Source: Agrypnia vestita (Eukaryota; Arthropoda; Insecta; Trichoptera; Phryganeidae). From it: a stretch of DNA of 64,000 nt. Of the stretch, positions 1 through 9,871 are shown piece by piece. Position 1 is the stretch's first letter. Every line of letters starts with the position of its first letter. The position numbers were made by a program, and so were the translations under genes. The stretch spans positions 248,001 to 312,000 of the forward strand of contig JADDOH010023038.1 in NCBI GenBank assembly GCA_016648135.1, read 5' to 3'. The notes below the pieces were generated by a model. The model saw nothing but the letters and a program-made list of their open reading frames with translations, did no database searches and was not told where the DNA came from.

Positions 1-379
1 TAGTACCTAAGTTAAAATGTAATTTAAATAATAAGGTACCCACAGTTTCGTGAATAAGTTGCCTACACGAATAAAAAATAATCTCGAGATTGGCAATATT
101 TTTAGAATTTCTATCTTTCTAAACATACTCAAAAATATTGTGAATATAAAAACTGGTCTAAAAAGGAGTTAAAATTTTTAATACTTTTTAGATGTATTCC
201 TGTAGGTTAACAATTCGGATGAATATCGTGTACAAATAAAAATAATATTGCTTCATACCCTAGTCAAAAATAGAAATCTCATTACCAGCGGTGACATCTA
301 TATACTGATTCATGGGGATTGACAAATTTGATCTATAGGTGGCGCTAGCGTAAGTCAAAGTGAAACGTGTCACATTAAT
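1..379. other. AT-rich intergenic, no feature seen
   Basis: No open frame of note, terminal inverted repeat or tandem repeat is visible in this stretch. Confidence 0.6.
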
Positions 380-575
380 AACATATATATACAACTTGCA
401 AAAATTTGATAGATGTGGTGGCTAATCATGGGGGGAATCGGTTAACGTTACATTGTGTGAAGTGAACACTTAAGCCAGCCATATGAAAGGTCATATGCCC
501 TATAAATACCCAAACACCCATACCTACTTTCTTATGTAAATAGCTTCGTCTCTATGGGACATCTATAATATATCT
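380..575 (-). repeat. Dispersed repeat family A, copy 1
   Basis: Read on the minus strand, this aligns by eye with 50,681-50,875 and 63,376-63,584. All three share, in order, a 'gatgtcycatagagacgaa' type start, 'aaagtaggtat', 'gacct', 'ggcttaagt', 'atcac/ttcac', and a 'cacccatga'/'ccccatga' block. No coding potential is seen. It is probably a non-autonomous transposon or part of a LINE untranslated region. Family identity is unknown. Confidence 0.6.
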
Positions 576-596
576 TCACCATTTTATCAGCTGGGA

Positions 597-1049
597 AAAG
601 TGATGACCTGCTTTTGAAATTTCCGAGGAATAATTCTGGCCGACTATTCGCGAAAAGGTAAAACGATAGGAGCCTACTATGCTTCACTGTTTGTCCTTTT
701 GAAAGAAGAGCTAAAACAAAACGGCCAAGATTGGCGCACTTAAAAGTGATCTTTCACCAAGGCAACGCGCCATCCAGCAAATAGAATAGAAACTGCACGA
801 ATTAGACTTCAAACTAATTCCCATATCTCCACCATATTCTGTGAACTTGCTCCGCGCTATTTCTTTCTGTTCATTAACTTAAAAAATTGGCTCTGTAAGA
901 AAAAATTCTGGGCAAAAGAGGATGTCATCGCCGCAGTCAGCAAATAATTGACTCTTATATTATATGTATACCTGAATAGCAGTGCTGCTTTAGTGCCTTT
1001 GGAGCAATTGGAAAAAGGAGAAATGAAAAAACAAGGATTTGACAAATGA
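597..1049 (+). pseudogene. mariner-family transposase, decayed C-terminal two thirds
   Basis: Reading across stops and frameshifts, the DNA encodes the familiar mariner series. First comes a KVM...GIILADYSRKGKTI block, then YYASL...LKEELK, then IFHQGNAPSSK (normally FHQDNAP), then a degraded PYSPDLAPSD region, and finally a KKFWAKEDVIAAV block and a C-terminal LEQLEKGEMKKQGFDK. Mariner transposases cut and paste at TA using a D,D34D triad. Here the second Asp is Gly (FHQGNAP) and the third Asp region is destroyed, so it cannot be active. The N-terminal DNA-binding half is absent. It lies directly beside dispersed repeat family A on the opposite strand and a hAT fragment. Confidence 0.85.
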
Positions 1050-1087
1050 CAGAATTCACAAAAAATATTTAGAAATTTACTTCATGC

Positions 1088-1508
1088 TTAAATATCTATG
1101 CAACAGAAGATGCACGTGATGATTAATTCATATCTAGAAATTGCTTTCTTTCTATTTTTTCCATGAAACATAAAATCATCAATAATTTTATCAAAATTCA
1201 AGTAATTCAGAACTTCATGCCCGATCGAAAACAATGCGAATGTATTCAACTTTTCTTCGCCCATCGAACTTCTTAGACAATTCTTTAGGTACATATTTCA
1301 ACTTTGAAAAATATCTCTCATCAACATTCGTACAAAACAATGACAAATAAATTCTTAGAAGGCTATCAATATTTGACATAATGTATACTAAGCAATCCTT
1401 TAAATTGTTTGAATATATTGAAGTGTAAGAAATTGTTGACTTATCGAAATTAAAATAATCTTTCGCTACAAGACATTCTTCATTTATTTCATTATCATTC
1501 AAATACAA
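1088..1508 (-). pseudogene. hAT-type transposase C-terminal dimerisation region, frameshifted
   Basis: Two minus-strand frames together give the hAT C-terminal (zinc-finger MYM/hAT) signature. The upstream frame has LLRIYLSLFCTNVDERYFSKLK. The downstream frame has YLKNCLRSSMGEEKLNTFAL followed by FSIGHE and a LNFDKIIDDF block. The family usually reads 'ERxFSKLKLIKxxLRSxMxxERLxxLAxLSIE', so one frameshift lies near 1285. The upstream catalytic domain is missing. This is a dead fragment. The hAT C-terminus normally mediates transposase dimerisation. Confidence 0.75.
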
Positions 1509-1625
1509 AGCAAATATTTACAATTTTCATGGATTTTTCGCATTATCACATTTTTATATTCAAAAAATATTTTTAAAAAATCAAAAATTCTCAAAACGCT
1601 TCATATCAAGCTATAGTCCGTCTAA

Positions 1626-1771
1626 AGGCCCGGTTGTTTCAAGTTCGATCAAAGTAAGCGGTCGAGCAAAGCATAGATTTTTACGAAAACGGATCGTCTG
1701 ATTGGTGGAGAACGTAAAAATCTATGCTTTTAAAGAACGCTTACTTTAATCCAACTTGAAACAACCGGCCC
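1626..1771. mobile_element. MITE, PIF/Harbinger-like (GGCCCGGTTGTTTCAAGTT ends)
   Basis: The left end is AGGCCCGGTTGTTTCAAGTT. The right end is the inverted counterpart ACTTGAAACAACCGGCCC. Flanks are TAA (1623-1625) and TAA (1772-1774), the 3-bp target duplication typical of PIF/Harbinger. Removing it restores the left TIR of the host element (GTCTAACTTATC, as in copy 2), which proves insertion. The interior has a second inverted pair around 'aaagcatagatttttacg', a motif also found at 2,446 and 3,150-3,172. Related ends occur at 3993, 7399 and 10802. Confidence 0.8.
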
Positions 1772-1914
1772 TAACTTATCTGAAGAATGGCCAAGTTTGG
1801 AACTAACGACGCCATATTGGATTATCTACAGCTGACAGACCTTTGACAGACTTTGTTTTCAGAGGGGTTCACGACTATTTCGATAGTTTTTTAAGAAAAT
1901 TTTAGATTGTCACC

Positions 1915-2237
1915 ATGCCAAAAACCATTAAAAGCGGTGTTTGGGAAATAATCTTGAAAGGGCACACGTTTTTTGAAGAGGAACAACGTCTAAAAGCCCC
2001 AATTATACCGTTTGATTTTGTTCATAGACTTATTGCCGCCACTTCAGGTTAGTGCTGCCATGCAGTTATAATGATTTTCCCATACTTAGTTTTTTATTTT
2101 ACTATTATACAATTTCTTCAGGTATTTCTGAATCGGCAATTTACAAAATAGTTAAAGAAGATAAAGTGGCCGTGGAAATGAGCATTAAAATATCTACACC
2201 CGGAAAAAAAAAGAACAAGGATAAGTGGAAAAATTGA
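1915..2237 (+). CDS. Transposon-borne helix-turn-helix protein, 82 aa, two exons
   Basis: Exon 1 (1915-2047) starts with ATG and ends ...CTTCAG. A 74-bp intron (2048-2121) has GT (GTTAGT) and AG (TTTCTTCAG) borders. Exon 2 (2122-2237) ends in TGA. Splicing keeps the frame and creates the sequence SGISESAIYKIVKED across the junction. The preceding FFEEEQRLKAPIIP region resembles the leader found before 'TGVSxxTVxRIxKE' helix-turn-helix motifs in insect IS630/Tc1-type transposases. The tail is lysine-rich (KKKNKDKWKN). No catalytic domain follows, so it is either a truncated transposase N-terminus or a small DNA-binding protein carried by the element. Copy 2 at 3377-3697 is the same gene, broken. 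The splice reading is strong; the function is inferred from the helix-turn-helix only. Confidence 0.6.
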
Positions 2238-2520
2238 ATTAGAAGCCGTAAGATGAGAAAAATTTTGGAACATATTTTATTCGATAATTTTTTTACATAG
2301 AATTTTTATTATTAATACTTTTTATTACATAATTCATTAACGAGTTCATTTGTATAGACATCTTTTTTCAAAAATAAACTTTTTTATTTATGCACATTAA
2401 AGACTGGTTGCATCAATTTACTTTATAGCAATAGTTCATTTAAAGCATAGATTTTTACGAGAGCGAGTTGTTTGATCGGTGGAAAATGCAAAATATCTAT
2501 GCTTTGAACGAAACATAGGG

Positions 2521-3104
2521 CCGTTTGAAAGTTTAGGGCCGTTGTATAAACTAAGTTGATACAACGGCCCTAAACCGATTGTTACTGTTACTGTTACTTA
2601 CCTTAGGTGTTACTGAGTTAAACATGGTGGTCATGATCATTAGGTATGAGACACCGAATAAAACCGGCGCCACACTGCGCCTCTTCTGTCGTGGAACATC
2701 GCTACATTTCTTTCCATACAATATGCGCTTATTAAACACACTACGCGGATGATCGGTCGATCTATTTGCTTTGCCGATTTGGCGCAACGGAAGAAACGCG
2801 GCGGAAGATCTGCGTAATGTGGCGCCGGCCTAAAATAATTATTATTGTTTGTTTTTTTTTCCTGAAAATTGTATTTTTTTTTTATTTTGAAAAAACGCCA
2901 TTTTGTAACGTTGTGTATTTTACGAATGTATATTTTGATAAATTTATTTGTACGTTAGTTTACATTTTTTGTTTTTTATCGTGTCGTATACTGCTTAATA
3001 ACTTGTTTAAGAAAAACGAATTTGCATAAAATTCCCTACAAATGAGATAATTTTTAGACTATGGGCAGTACCACAACGATTGGGACGCCCTCCTTTATTC
3101 TCCA
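2521..3104. other. Foreign segment inside TIR element copy 1
   Basis: This stretch has no counterpart in copy 2 of the element. It contains a perfect 16-bp inverted repeat at 2532-2574, a short minus-strand open frame (2551-2787) of no recognisable family, and a T-rich tail (2,840-3,020). Higher GC at 2,650-2,830 contrasts with the surroundings. It is probably a nested transposon whose own ends are eroded. Confidence 0.45.
2532..2574. repeat. Perfect 16-bp inverted repeat, Harbinger-like end
   Basis: TTTAGGGCCGTTGTAT (2532-2547) and its exact reverse complement (2559-2574) are separated by 11 bp. The sequence resembles the ends of the GGCCCGG MITE family with TTA/TAA flanks, so it may be a maximally deleted MITE (two ends and almost no interior). 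Confidence 0.6.
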
Positions 3105-3120
3105 GATAAGTTGGAGGGAC

Positions 3121-3851
3121 TATAGTCCGTCCAACTTATCCAAACAACTCGCTCTCGTAAAAATCTATGCTTTAAATGAACTATTGCTATAAACTAAGTT
3201 GATGCAACCAGTCTTTAATGTGCATAAATAAAAAAGTTTATTTTTGAAAAAAGATGTTTATACAAATGAACTCGTTAATGAATTATGTAATAAAAAGTAT
3301 AAATAATAAAAATTCTATGTAAAAAATTATCGAATAAAATATGTTCTAAAACTTTTCTCATCTTACGGCTTCTAATTCAATTTTTCCACTTATCCTTGTT
3401 CTTTTTTTCCGGTTGTAGATATTTTAATGCCCATTTCCACGGCCACTTTACCTTCTTTAACTATTTTGTAAATTGCCAATTCAGAAACACCTGAAGAAAT
3501 TGTATAATAGTAAAATAAAAAACTAAGTATGGGAAAATCATTATAACTGCATGGCAGCACTAACCTGAAGTGGCGGCAATAAGTCTATGAACAAAATCAA
3601 ACGGTATAATTGGGGCTTTTAGACGTTGTTTCTCTTCAAAAAACGTGTGCATTTTCAAGATTATTTCCCGAACACCGCTTTTATTGGTTTTTGGCGTGGT
3701 GACAATCTAAAATTTTCTTAAAAAACTATTGAAACAGTAGTAAACCCCTCTGTAAACAAAGTCTGTCAAAGGGCTGTCAGCTGTAGATAATCCAATATGG
3801 CGTCGTTAGTTCCAAATTTGGCCATTCTTCAGATAAGTTAGACGGACTATA
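3121..3851 (-). mobile_element. TIR element copy 2, complete, inverted to copy 1
   Basis: The ends are TATAGTCCGTCCAACTTATC (3121-3140) and GATAAGTTAGACGGACTATA (3832-3851), an inverted pair with one mismatch. The interior is the reverse complement of about 1,775-2,460 at high identity, including the two-exon gene and its intron. The left TIR overlaps the right TIR of copy 1 at the shared TATA (3121-3124). The 731-bp length and TA-rich insertion point fit a non-autonomous Tc1/mariner-type element. Confidence 0.75.
3377..3697 (-). pseudogene. Broken copy of the helix-turn-helix gene
   Basis: This is the minus-strand equivalent of 1915-2237. The start codon is ACG instead of ATG (3695-3697). 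Both splice sites are kept (gttagt ... ttcttcag). The exon 2 poly-A run is two bases shorter, shifting the frame before the lysine-rich tail. Several substitutions (for example ISES to VSEL) separate it from copy 1. Confidence 0.75.
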
Positions 3852-4300
3852 CGTCCGTTTTGTGTGTGACGCCGACGTTCCGAACGCGTTCATATTTTCT
3901 ATATAAACAAATAATTAATTAATTCTGTAAAAATAAATATGACTGGGTAGGGGGTAACTGAAATGTTCTTAGAGGTTTGATTTGAGGCCTTAGGGCCGGT
4001 TGTTTCAAGTTGGATTAAAGTCAGGTAGAGTTTAAACTCGAGTTTTTAGTAACTTTTCCAAAAACGGGGTGTTTCAACTTGGATTAAGCGAAACCTGTCA
4101 GAAAATTTTGAGTGGAAATATGAGTATACTTTTTTCTAAGGAGTCTCCGAAAACCAGGTCCCAACAGCTTTCAAAGAATTCAAAAAAAAATATTAAAAAA
4201 TAGAGAGAATATGCTTTTTTTATTCTTTGAAACCCATGTACCTAATCCCTGAAGTGTAAAAATTCAATTACATCAATACAATTAGCAAATAACAAGGAAA
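3852..4300. mobile_element. Truncated GGCCCGG-family MITE end in AT-rich DNA
   Basis: At 3990 the sequence TTA precedes GGGCCGGTTGTTTCAAGTT. About 100 bp follow with a second internal 'gtttcaacttggattaagcg' block, closely matching 10,802-10,905 and related to 7,399-7,510. No matching right end is visible nearby. The rest of the interval is featureless AT-rich sequence. Confidence 0.55.
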
Positions 4301-4360
4301 GATATGGAAGAGGCCTATATCCAGCAGTGGAGAGATGAAGGAGTAAGAAGAAGAAGAAGT
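4301..4360 (+). pseudogene. LINE ORF2 C-terminal scrap with (GAA)n tail
   Basis: In one frame the DNA reads DMEEAYIQQWRDEGVRRRRS, the kind of ending seen at the 3' end of insect RTE/Jockey reverse-transcriptase ORFs just before a short simple repeat (here GAAGAAGAAGAA). Only this tail remains. Confidence 0.45.
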
Positions 4361-4951
4361 AAAAATTCAAAAGCGTTTTTCTCAAAACTACTAGACATCG
4401 AAAAATAATGTTTAGTCAAAGAATTTTCATTTTTGACAAAAACTTTCTTTTATAAACAATTAAAGAGTGCTTTTTTCCCTCAAAATACATAAGTAAGCTT
4501 TCAAAGGCTGCCAAAATGGTTGCTAAATTTGAAAGAAAAAACAAAAAAGGTTTTGTGTTTTATCACTAGATAAACTATTAATCTAATAAAAAAATTGTTT
4601 TGTTGATTTTAGATAAACCACTAAGTAATAAGAAGTACTTGATGGTCACCGTGAGGCATTATTTGTAACAGAGAGGCCAATCGAATTGATAACTTGGTCC
4701 AGAATATTTTATTCAAAGATATATTGTTAAAGGCTGGTAATATGTGTTAAATCAAAAACATTACACAACAGGAAAAAAAAATCTTGAAAATGCCTATTTT
4801 TTCATGCCTCTGACTAACTCCTCAAACCCCCCTTTTTTCTCTGTATAATCATTCAGAAAGTCATTTGTCTAGCGCTTTTGGAGATATTATTATTATTAGT
4901 CTATTTTTTTGTTTTGCATAATATAGTATTTCCTGCCTTTAAAAATAACTT
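4361..4951. other. AT-rich intergenic, no feature seen
   Basis: Only homopolymer runs and scattered stops are seen. Confidence 0.5.
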
Positions 4952-5158
4952 TTACAAAAGCACAGATGTATGAAAGCTGGAATAGCCAAGTACACTTTTG
5001 CCAGCTTTTTTAATCGCGGAAATACATTCTTCATTTACCAGATTTACTGAAGGCTGTGCCTGTGAATCTGCTTGATGTTTATTATTTATATGGGCCAAAG
5101 CTTTGTGATGAATCCAAAAGACAATCTGCTTCTGGATACAAATCTTTGTCTGTTTCAC
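4952..5158 (-). other. Unidentified 68-codon open frame
   Basis: A minus-strand open frame beginning MKQTKICIQKQIVFWIHHKA and continuing with a polar stretch (QADSQAQPSVNLVNEECI). Its composition is protein-like rather than repeat-like, and it could be an exon or a captured gene fragment. No splice-partner exon or family is recognised. Low certainty that it is coding. Confidence 0.2.
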
Positions 5159-5331
5159 TAATGGTGGGCACCAAGTTTGCTGCTATAAATCGTCTTGTTA
5201 GCAAATGCTTTGGCATCTTGCAAACGTATGTTTTAAAATATGAAGTCAAGTACCTAAGCAAGATGTGGCTACCAAGGTTTATTTTTCGTTTGTCCCAACC
5301 TGCGTTGTATTACCTCTTATAGCTATGAGTA

Positions 5332-5474
5332 CAGTAGCCGGCAAACATCTTGAAATTTTACGGCGTGGTGGGGGGAAGTTTGCGCATGTACCATTCCACC
5401 AAAGAGACCCAAATTTTGTCTTCTGCGAATTCCCCCACTACGCCAATAAATTTCAAAAAGTTTGCCGGCAACTG
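5332..5474. mobile_element. MITE with CAGT-GCCGGCAAAC ends, TA target site
   Basis: The left arm starts CAGTAGCCGGCAAAC and the right arm ends GTTTGCCGGCAACTG. The arms continue as an imperfect inverted repeat for about 45 bp on each side. TA is present immediately outside both ends (5330-5331, 5475-5476). CAGT-type termini with a TA duplication are typical of Tc1/mariner MITEs. No coding capacity (143 bp). Confidence 0.75.
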
Positions 5475-5643
5475 TACTAGTTCTTTTGGCCGAATTGATT
5501 TATTTGAATGTTGGGAAAAAAGTACTTGATACCAACCATAAGGTACCTACTCAATAAGTAAAAGTATCAAGTAAAAAAGTATTGGTATCGATAAAAATGT
5601 ACTTGATACCCAAGAGTATTGATTCTTTTTCCGTATTTTTACT

Positions 5644-5840
5644 CCCCAGATGTAAATGTAATGCACTCCAAATTAAATTTAATAATATTACATCTAAATG
5701 GTCATTCTCCCTCCCTCTGAAATTCTCCTCCTCCCCCTTTCCCCAGATGTAAATGTAATGCAATTCAAATTTAATTTAATTTAATAATATTACTTCTAAA
5801 TTATCATTCTCCCTCCCTCCGAAATTTTCCTCCTCCCCCT
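5644..5840. repeat. 97-bp tandem duplication
   Basis: Two units begin 'ccccagatgtaaatgtaatg' at about 5644 and 5741 and end in a pyrimidine-rich block (ctccctccctc...cctcctccccc). They differ by a few substitutions and an ATTTA-type indel. Confidence 0.8.
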
Positions 5841-5898
5841 TTCCACACCACCATAAATTAAAATAAGTACAATTCAAAAAATTTTCTAAAATAGTTAA

Positions 5899-7343
5899 GG
5901 CGGTACATACATTTTTCAAGCTGTCATAGTGGCGATATGTGTCGGATAGATCATGCTACTTCAATACGAGATCGAGACATGAACAAATGTCATATCAGAT
6001 AAACCTTGCAAGAGCGTATTTTTTACATGTCCTTGTGAGATAGAAAGGTTGCGAGGAAACGAGACAACCATATGGAGTACCGACGTTTAAAATATATGGG
6101 AACGCAAGTCATGCGCGCGTACTATTATTAGAATTTTAAATGTTAAAACATAAAAATGTTAAAAGTCTAGAATATAAAAAAGCGTATGTATATTACTCCA
6201 ATAATTTAGGTGTTGTAAAAAAAAAGTAAACAAAAATTTTTCTTATATCACTGTTTTTTAATTTAAAACTTTTGTCGAATAAGCAGATTTAGATATTATT
6301 TTGACTTCCGACTGAAATATCAAAACACCTGTGAAAATAATTGAATTTAAATAATTTTTATTTAAAATAAACAAAAAACTACTACAACAATATGTATGGA
6401 ATTAAAAATAAAATTAAAACTATTTATCTACATTTCAAAAATTATCTCGTAAATTAATATCTTACTTGACTTTCAAATAACAATGAAATCAACACGATTA
6501 TAGTGAACATAGCAAGTCAGCAAAAGTGGCATGCGTTCAATATTAGGTTATGAGTAGAAATGCAATTTAATACAAAACTAGTTAAAAAAAACATTATTAT
6601 CTGCGATGAATAGATTGCTTTCGAATATATAATATGATATTATTTTGAACTAAAGTCAAATTTGGCATAAAAACATGTTTTAAAGTGATTTTTTTATGAA
6701 AAAATGATCGAACTACATAAGTGCGTCCGCCTCTCCCGGCTGGCGCGCGGATTGTGATCTGCAAACTGCATAATTTTTTGACACATTTCATACTATAGAA
6801 TTTTTATTTTTAAATATTAATTAACGTGTTTTTTATATAAAAAAAATAGCTTTTTAATAGTGAATGAAGACTCAAAGTGCGAATATAGATACAATATATC
6901 GTTTAAAATCATCTTTTTATATGAATAAACAACATTTGAAAATGACCAAAAATCGTAAATATTTAAGCATGTTTGAAAAATGATATCTTTTTTAATATTG
7001 AATATTTCTTAATTTCCTACGTACAGATTCTAGATAATTAAGTAAACTTTATATGTATGAAAAAACATATTATGCTTACATACAAATTTTAAACGAATCA
7101 CACTTTGCCCGGGAACATTAAAAACGTTTTTTTTGCCGCGGCCTGTGGATTAAGGCCTATATTTTTCTTAATTATTGTAAATAATGTTCAGTTTATTACT
7201 TTTATATAAGAACAAAGGTTCTATCTAAGTTATCGCCCTAAAAAAATTGCAATCTATCATATCAATTCTGATATAAATGAATAATAAAATCCCACATTTT
7301 CGTAAAAAACGCCGAAATATGCATTTGCAGTGAATGTACCGCC
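5899..7343. mobile_element. 1.45-kb non-autonomous element with TTAA target duplication
   Basis: GGCGGTACATACA (5899) and TGAATGTACCGCC (ending 7343) are inverted termini (one mismatch over 13 bp). Each is flanked directly by TTAA (5895-5898 and 7344-7347). TTAA duplications are characteristic of the piggyBac superfamily. The interior is very AT-rich, has a GC-richer patch at 6,720-6,750, and holds no transposase-like frame, so it would need a transposase supplied in trans. Family assignment rests on ends and target site only. Confidence 0.7.
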
Positions 7344-7398
7344 TTAATTACTGCTTATAGAAAAATCAAGTGTGTTGTTGCTCGAAAAGACATACTTA

Positions 7399-7510
7399 CG
7401 CCCGGTTGTTTCAAGTTCGATCAAAGTAAGCGGAAATCCTGGCTTAAACTGAGCTTAAACTCAAGGTCACGCGAAAACTCGAAGAATTGAGTTGTTTCAA
7501 ATTAAAAATC
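7399..7510 (+). mobile_element. GGCCCGG-family MITE end, fragment
   Basis: TTA (7396-7398) is followed by CGCCCGGTTGTTTCAAGTTC and a block related to 3993 and 10,802, including an internal 'gttgtttcaaa' repeat near 7,490. The right end is not found. Confidence 0.6.
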
Positions 7511-7654
7511 TGTTAAAATCGGATTAGGAGTGTTGCAATTGTGTAAAATAAAAATCATAGACAAATCCACGCGAAAATAATTTTGCATATGGCAACACGT
7601 AATTTAAATTTCATTTGACAGCAAGCAGATCATAGATAACATAATAATAAAGCA

Positions 7655-8670
7655 GATCAGAGAGAACGTTCTAGAAGATTAACGAAAGTTCTATAAGGTT
7701 CCAGACAAAGTGACGAAGTGTATCTGTGACTCTATAAGGTTCCAGAACGTTTGATCAAGTTCTAGAATGTTATGGAAGGAGAACGTTGTAGAAGATTCTT
7801 TATTCTTCTAAAGAATGTTCTCTTACGTTCCAAATAGTGTGGCGGAGAGTGACTGTGAGTCTAGAACGTTTATAAAGGTTCTCGAATGCTTTAGAAGATT
7901 CCAGAAAGACTAAGTTCAAGAAGGTTCTAAAAGATTCCAAACAGAGTAGCGGAGTGCGTCGGTAAACCTAGAAGGTTCTAAAATGTTCAATTAAGTTCTC
8001 GAATGTTCTGGAAGGAGAACGCTGTAGAAGATTACCAAAAGATCTCTAACGTTCCAAACAGTGTGGCGGAGTGTGTCTGTGAGTCTAGAAGGTTCCAGAA
8101 CGAACCTCTAGAAGATTCCTAAAAGTTCTATAAGGTTCCAAACTGAGTGGCGGAATATGTCGGTGAGTCTAGAAGGTTCCAGAACGTTCATTATGGTTCT
8201 CGAATGCTTTAGAAGGTTCTGGAAGGAGAAAGTTTACAAAGGTTTTATAAGGTTCCAAATCGAGAGGCTGAGTTCATCGGTGAGTCTAGAAGTTTCCAGA
8301 AGATTAAGAGAAGGTTCCAGAATGCTCTAGAAAGTTCTGGATGGAGAAAGTTTCAGAAAGTTCTATAAGGTCCCAAACTGAGTTGCAGAATGTGTCAGCG
8401 AGTTTTAAAGGTTCCGGAAAGTTCTAGAGGGTTCGAGAATGCTCTAAAAAGTTCTGAAAGGAGAAAGTTCTACAAGCTATCAAAAAGATCTATAAGGTTC
8501 CAAACTGAGTGGGAGAGAGCGTCGGTGGGTCTAGAGGTTCCAGAAAGAATTATAATGCTTTAGAAGGTTCTGGAAAGGGAAAGTTCTAGAAGATTCCAGG
8601 AAGTTCTATAAGATTTCGGAATGCTCTAGAAAGTTTTGGAAAGTTCTCTCTAGAGTGTTATGATTGTGCG
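7655..8670. repeat. ~115-bp degenerate satellite dense in heat-shock-element motifs
   Basis: About eight diverged units, marked by 'gtggcggagtgtgtctgtgag'-like landmarks near 7713, 7840, 7949, 8062, 8148, 8270, 8383 and 8509 (spacing 86-127 bp). Between landmarks the DNA is packed with TTCTAGAA, GAACGTTC, GAAGATTC, TTCCAGAA and GAAGGTTC. My hand count is about 40 GAAnnTTC or TTCnnGAA pairs in 1 kb, many overlapping into three or more alternating nGAAn units. That is the heat-shock factor binding site definition. No coding frame. It leads into a Helitron-type 3' end at 8818. Confidence 0.8.
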
Positions 8671-8818
8671 CTAAAATATCTGTTGATATTTTGGCAAAGA
8701 GAAGACGGTCCAGCAAGGCAATCCAATCACAGGTGCCGAAACCAGCAAAAAAGAGACGTCAACACAATTCTATGCTTACCGAATTATGGTCCCGAGCGAA
8801 GCCGGGCCAACCAGCTAG
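8671..8818 (+). mobile_element. Helitron 3' terminus
   Basis: The end is a short hairpin (CCCG-agcgaagc-CGGG, about 8791-8806) followed by CCAACCAG and CTAG (8815-8818), with T next. This matches the Helitron rule of a hairpin plus CTRR before the T of an A|T target. The HSE satellite just upstream is probably part of the same element. The 5' end was not found. Confidence 0.65.
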
Positions 8819-9169
8819 TAACTCTTATTACAAATAGTTCAATATTTGCCACATAATCTCTATTCTGTGGCCGTGGCGAAATTTGAGAAAAATCAATCGG
8901 TGGAATATCATTCCAAAATTTTTTTCAGTTACGGTTGTTTGAAATTTACACTTTTATGATATTTTTAATGGAAGTGTAAACATGTACTTCGGGGTTGAAA
9001 ATTCAACCGAGTACTATTTCAGATCTGTACAATTGTTCATGTATTCGATTATATTTTATTTTTGAAACACAACCAAATGATAGATAACATAATAATCAAG
9101 ATTCTATCAGGCATAAGGAATAAATAAAAAATATCCATCACTCACTTACATGTTTCTCAAAGCCCAAAA
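8819..9169. other. AT-rich spacer, no feature seen
   Basis: It contains 'gatagataacataataat' (9080-9098), a near copy of 7,632-7,650, perhaps shared transposon flank. Nothing else is recognised. Confidence 0.4.
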
Positions 9170-9871
9170 ATCTTCCTCTATACCTATAAAACTCAATGTC
9201 TGTCTGTGTGTCTGTCTGTCTTTCTGTCTGTCTGTCTGTCTGTTCTCTATACAAATCCACACCGTTTGTCCGATTCGATTCAAATTTTGCATACTTATGC
9301 TTTGGGACCCGGCGGGTAACATTTCCCCTATTCTCATACCCCTTTCCCTCCCCCTGGCATATTTTTATGCAAATCTGTACCGTTTGACCGATCGGACTCA
9401 AAATTTGGAAACTTATTCTTTAGGACTCGGCGAGTAACGTACGCGGTATTTCCCCCCTATTCTTTTAACTCTTCCCCTCCGCTGATATATTTTCGATGCA
9501 AATCTGTACCTACCGTTTGACCGATCGGACTCAAAATTTGGAAACTTATTCTTTAGGACTCGGCGGGTAACAAAGGCTACATTTCCTTTCTCCTCCTTTA
9601 CCCCTTCCCCTCCTTCTGATATATTTTTGATGCAAATCTATACCGTTCGATCAGTCTCAAAATTTGATCAGACTCAAAATTTGGAAACTTGTTCTTTAGG
9701 ACCCGGCAGGTAACATAGGCTACATTTCCTCCCTCCCCTTTTACCTTTTCTCCTCCCCCTGATATATTTTCGATGCAAATCTACACCGTTCGAAACAAAC
9801 CTTTGTTTCCCCCCACAAATTTATTTTCAACTTAATCCCTAACCCGTGCAACGCCGGGTACGAACAGCTAG
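9170..9871 (+). mobile_element. Helitron-like element with (TCTG)n and ~115-bp minisatellite
   Basis: Begins 'acctataaaactcaatgtc' followed by a TCTG/TGTC microsatellite (9196-9243). Four or so ~115-bp repeats follow, each with 'accgtttgaccgatcgg', 'aaaatttgg', 'ttaggactcggcgggtaac' and a pyrimidine block. Ends with a small hairpin (ACCCG-tgcaacg-CCGGGT) and CTAG (9868-9871) before T, as Helitrons do. Open frames across it on both strands are read from repeats and are not genes. An inverted relative lies at 40,621-41,475. Confidence 0.65.

Larger units (their letters stand above)
1612..3124 (+). mobile_element. TIR element copy 1 (TATAGTCCGTC ends), interrupted twice
   Basis: The left end TATAGTCCGTCTAA (1612) and right end GATAAGTTGGAGGGACTATA (3105-3124) form an inverted pair of about 20 bp. 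The interior up to about 2,460 matches copy 2 (3121-3851) in inverted orientation. The left TIR is split by a 146-bp MITE at 1626-1771. The right part (about 2,500-3,100) is unrelated to copy 2 and looks like a later insertion or replacement. TA/TATA flanks and the helix-turn-helix gene inside suggest a Tc1/mariner-superfamily non-autonomous element. That assignment is inference. Confidence 0.65.

Noticed and set aside
7655..8670. CRISPR-like array of regularly spaced repeats
   Set aside because: The organism is an insect, the spacing is irregular, the 'repeats' are degenerate and the 'spacers' are themselves repeated.
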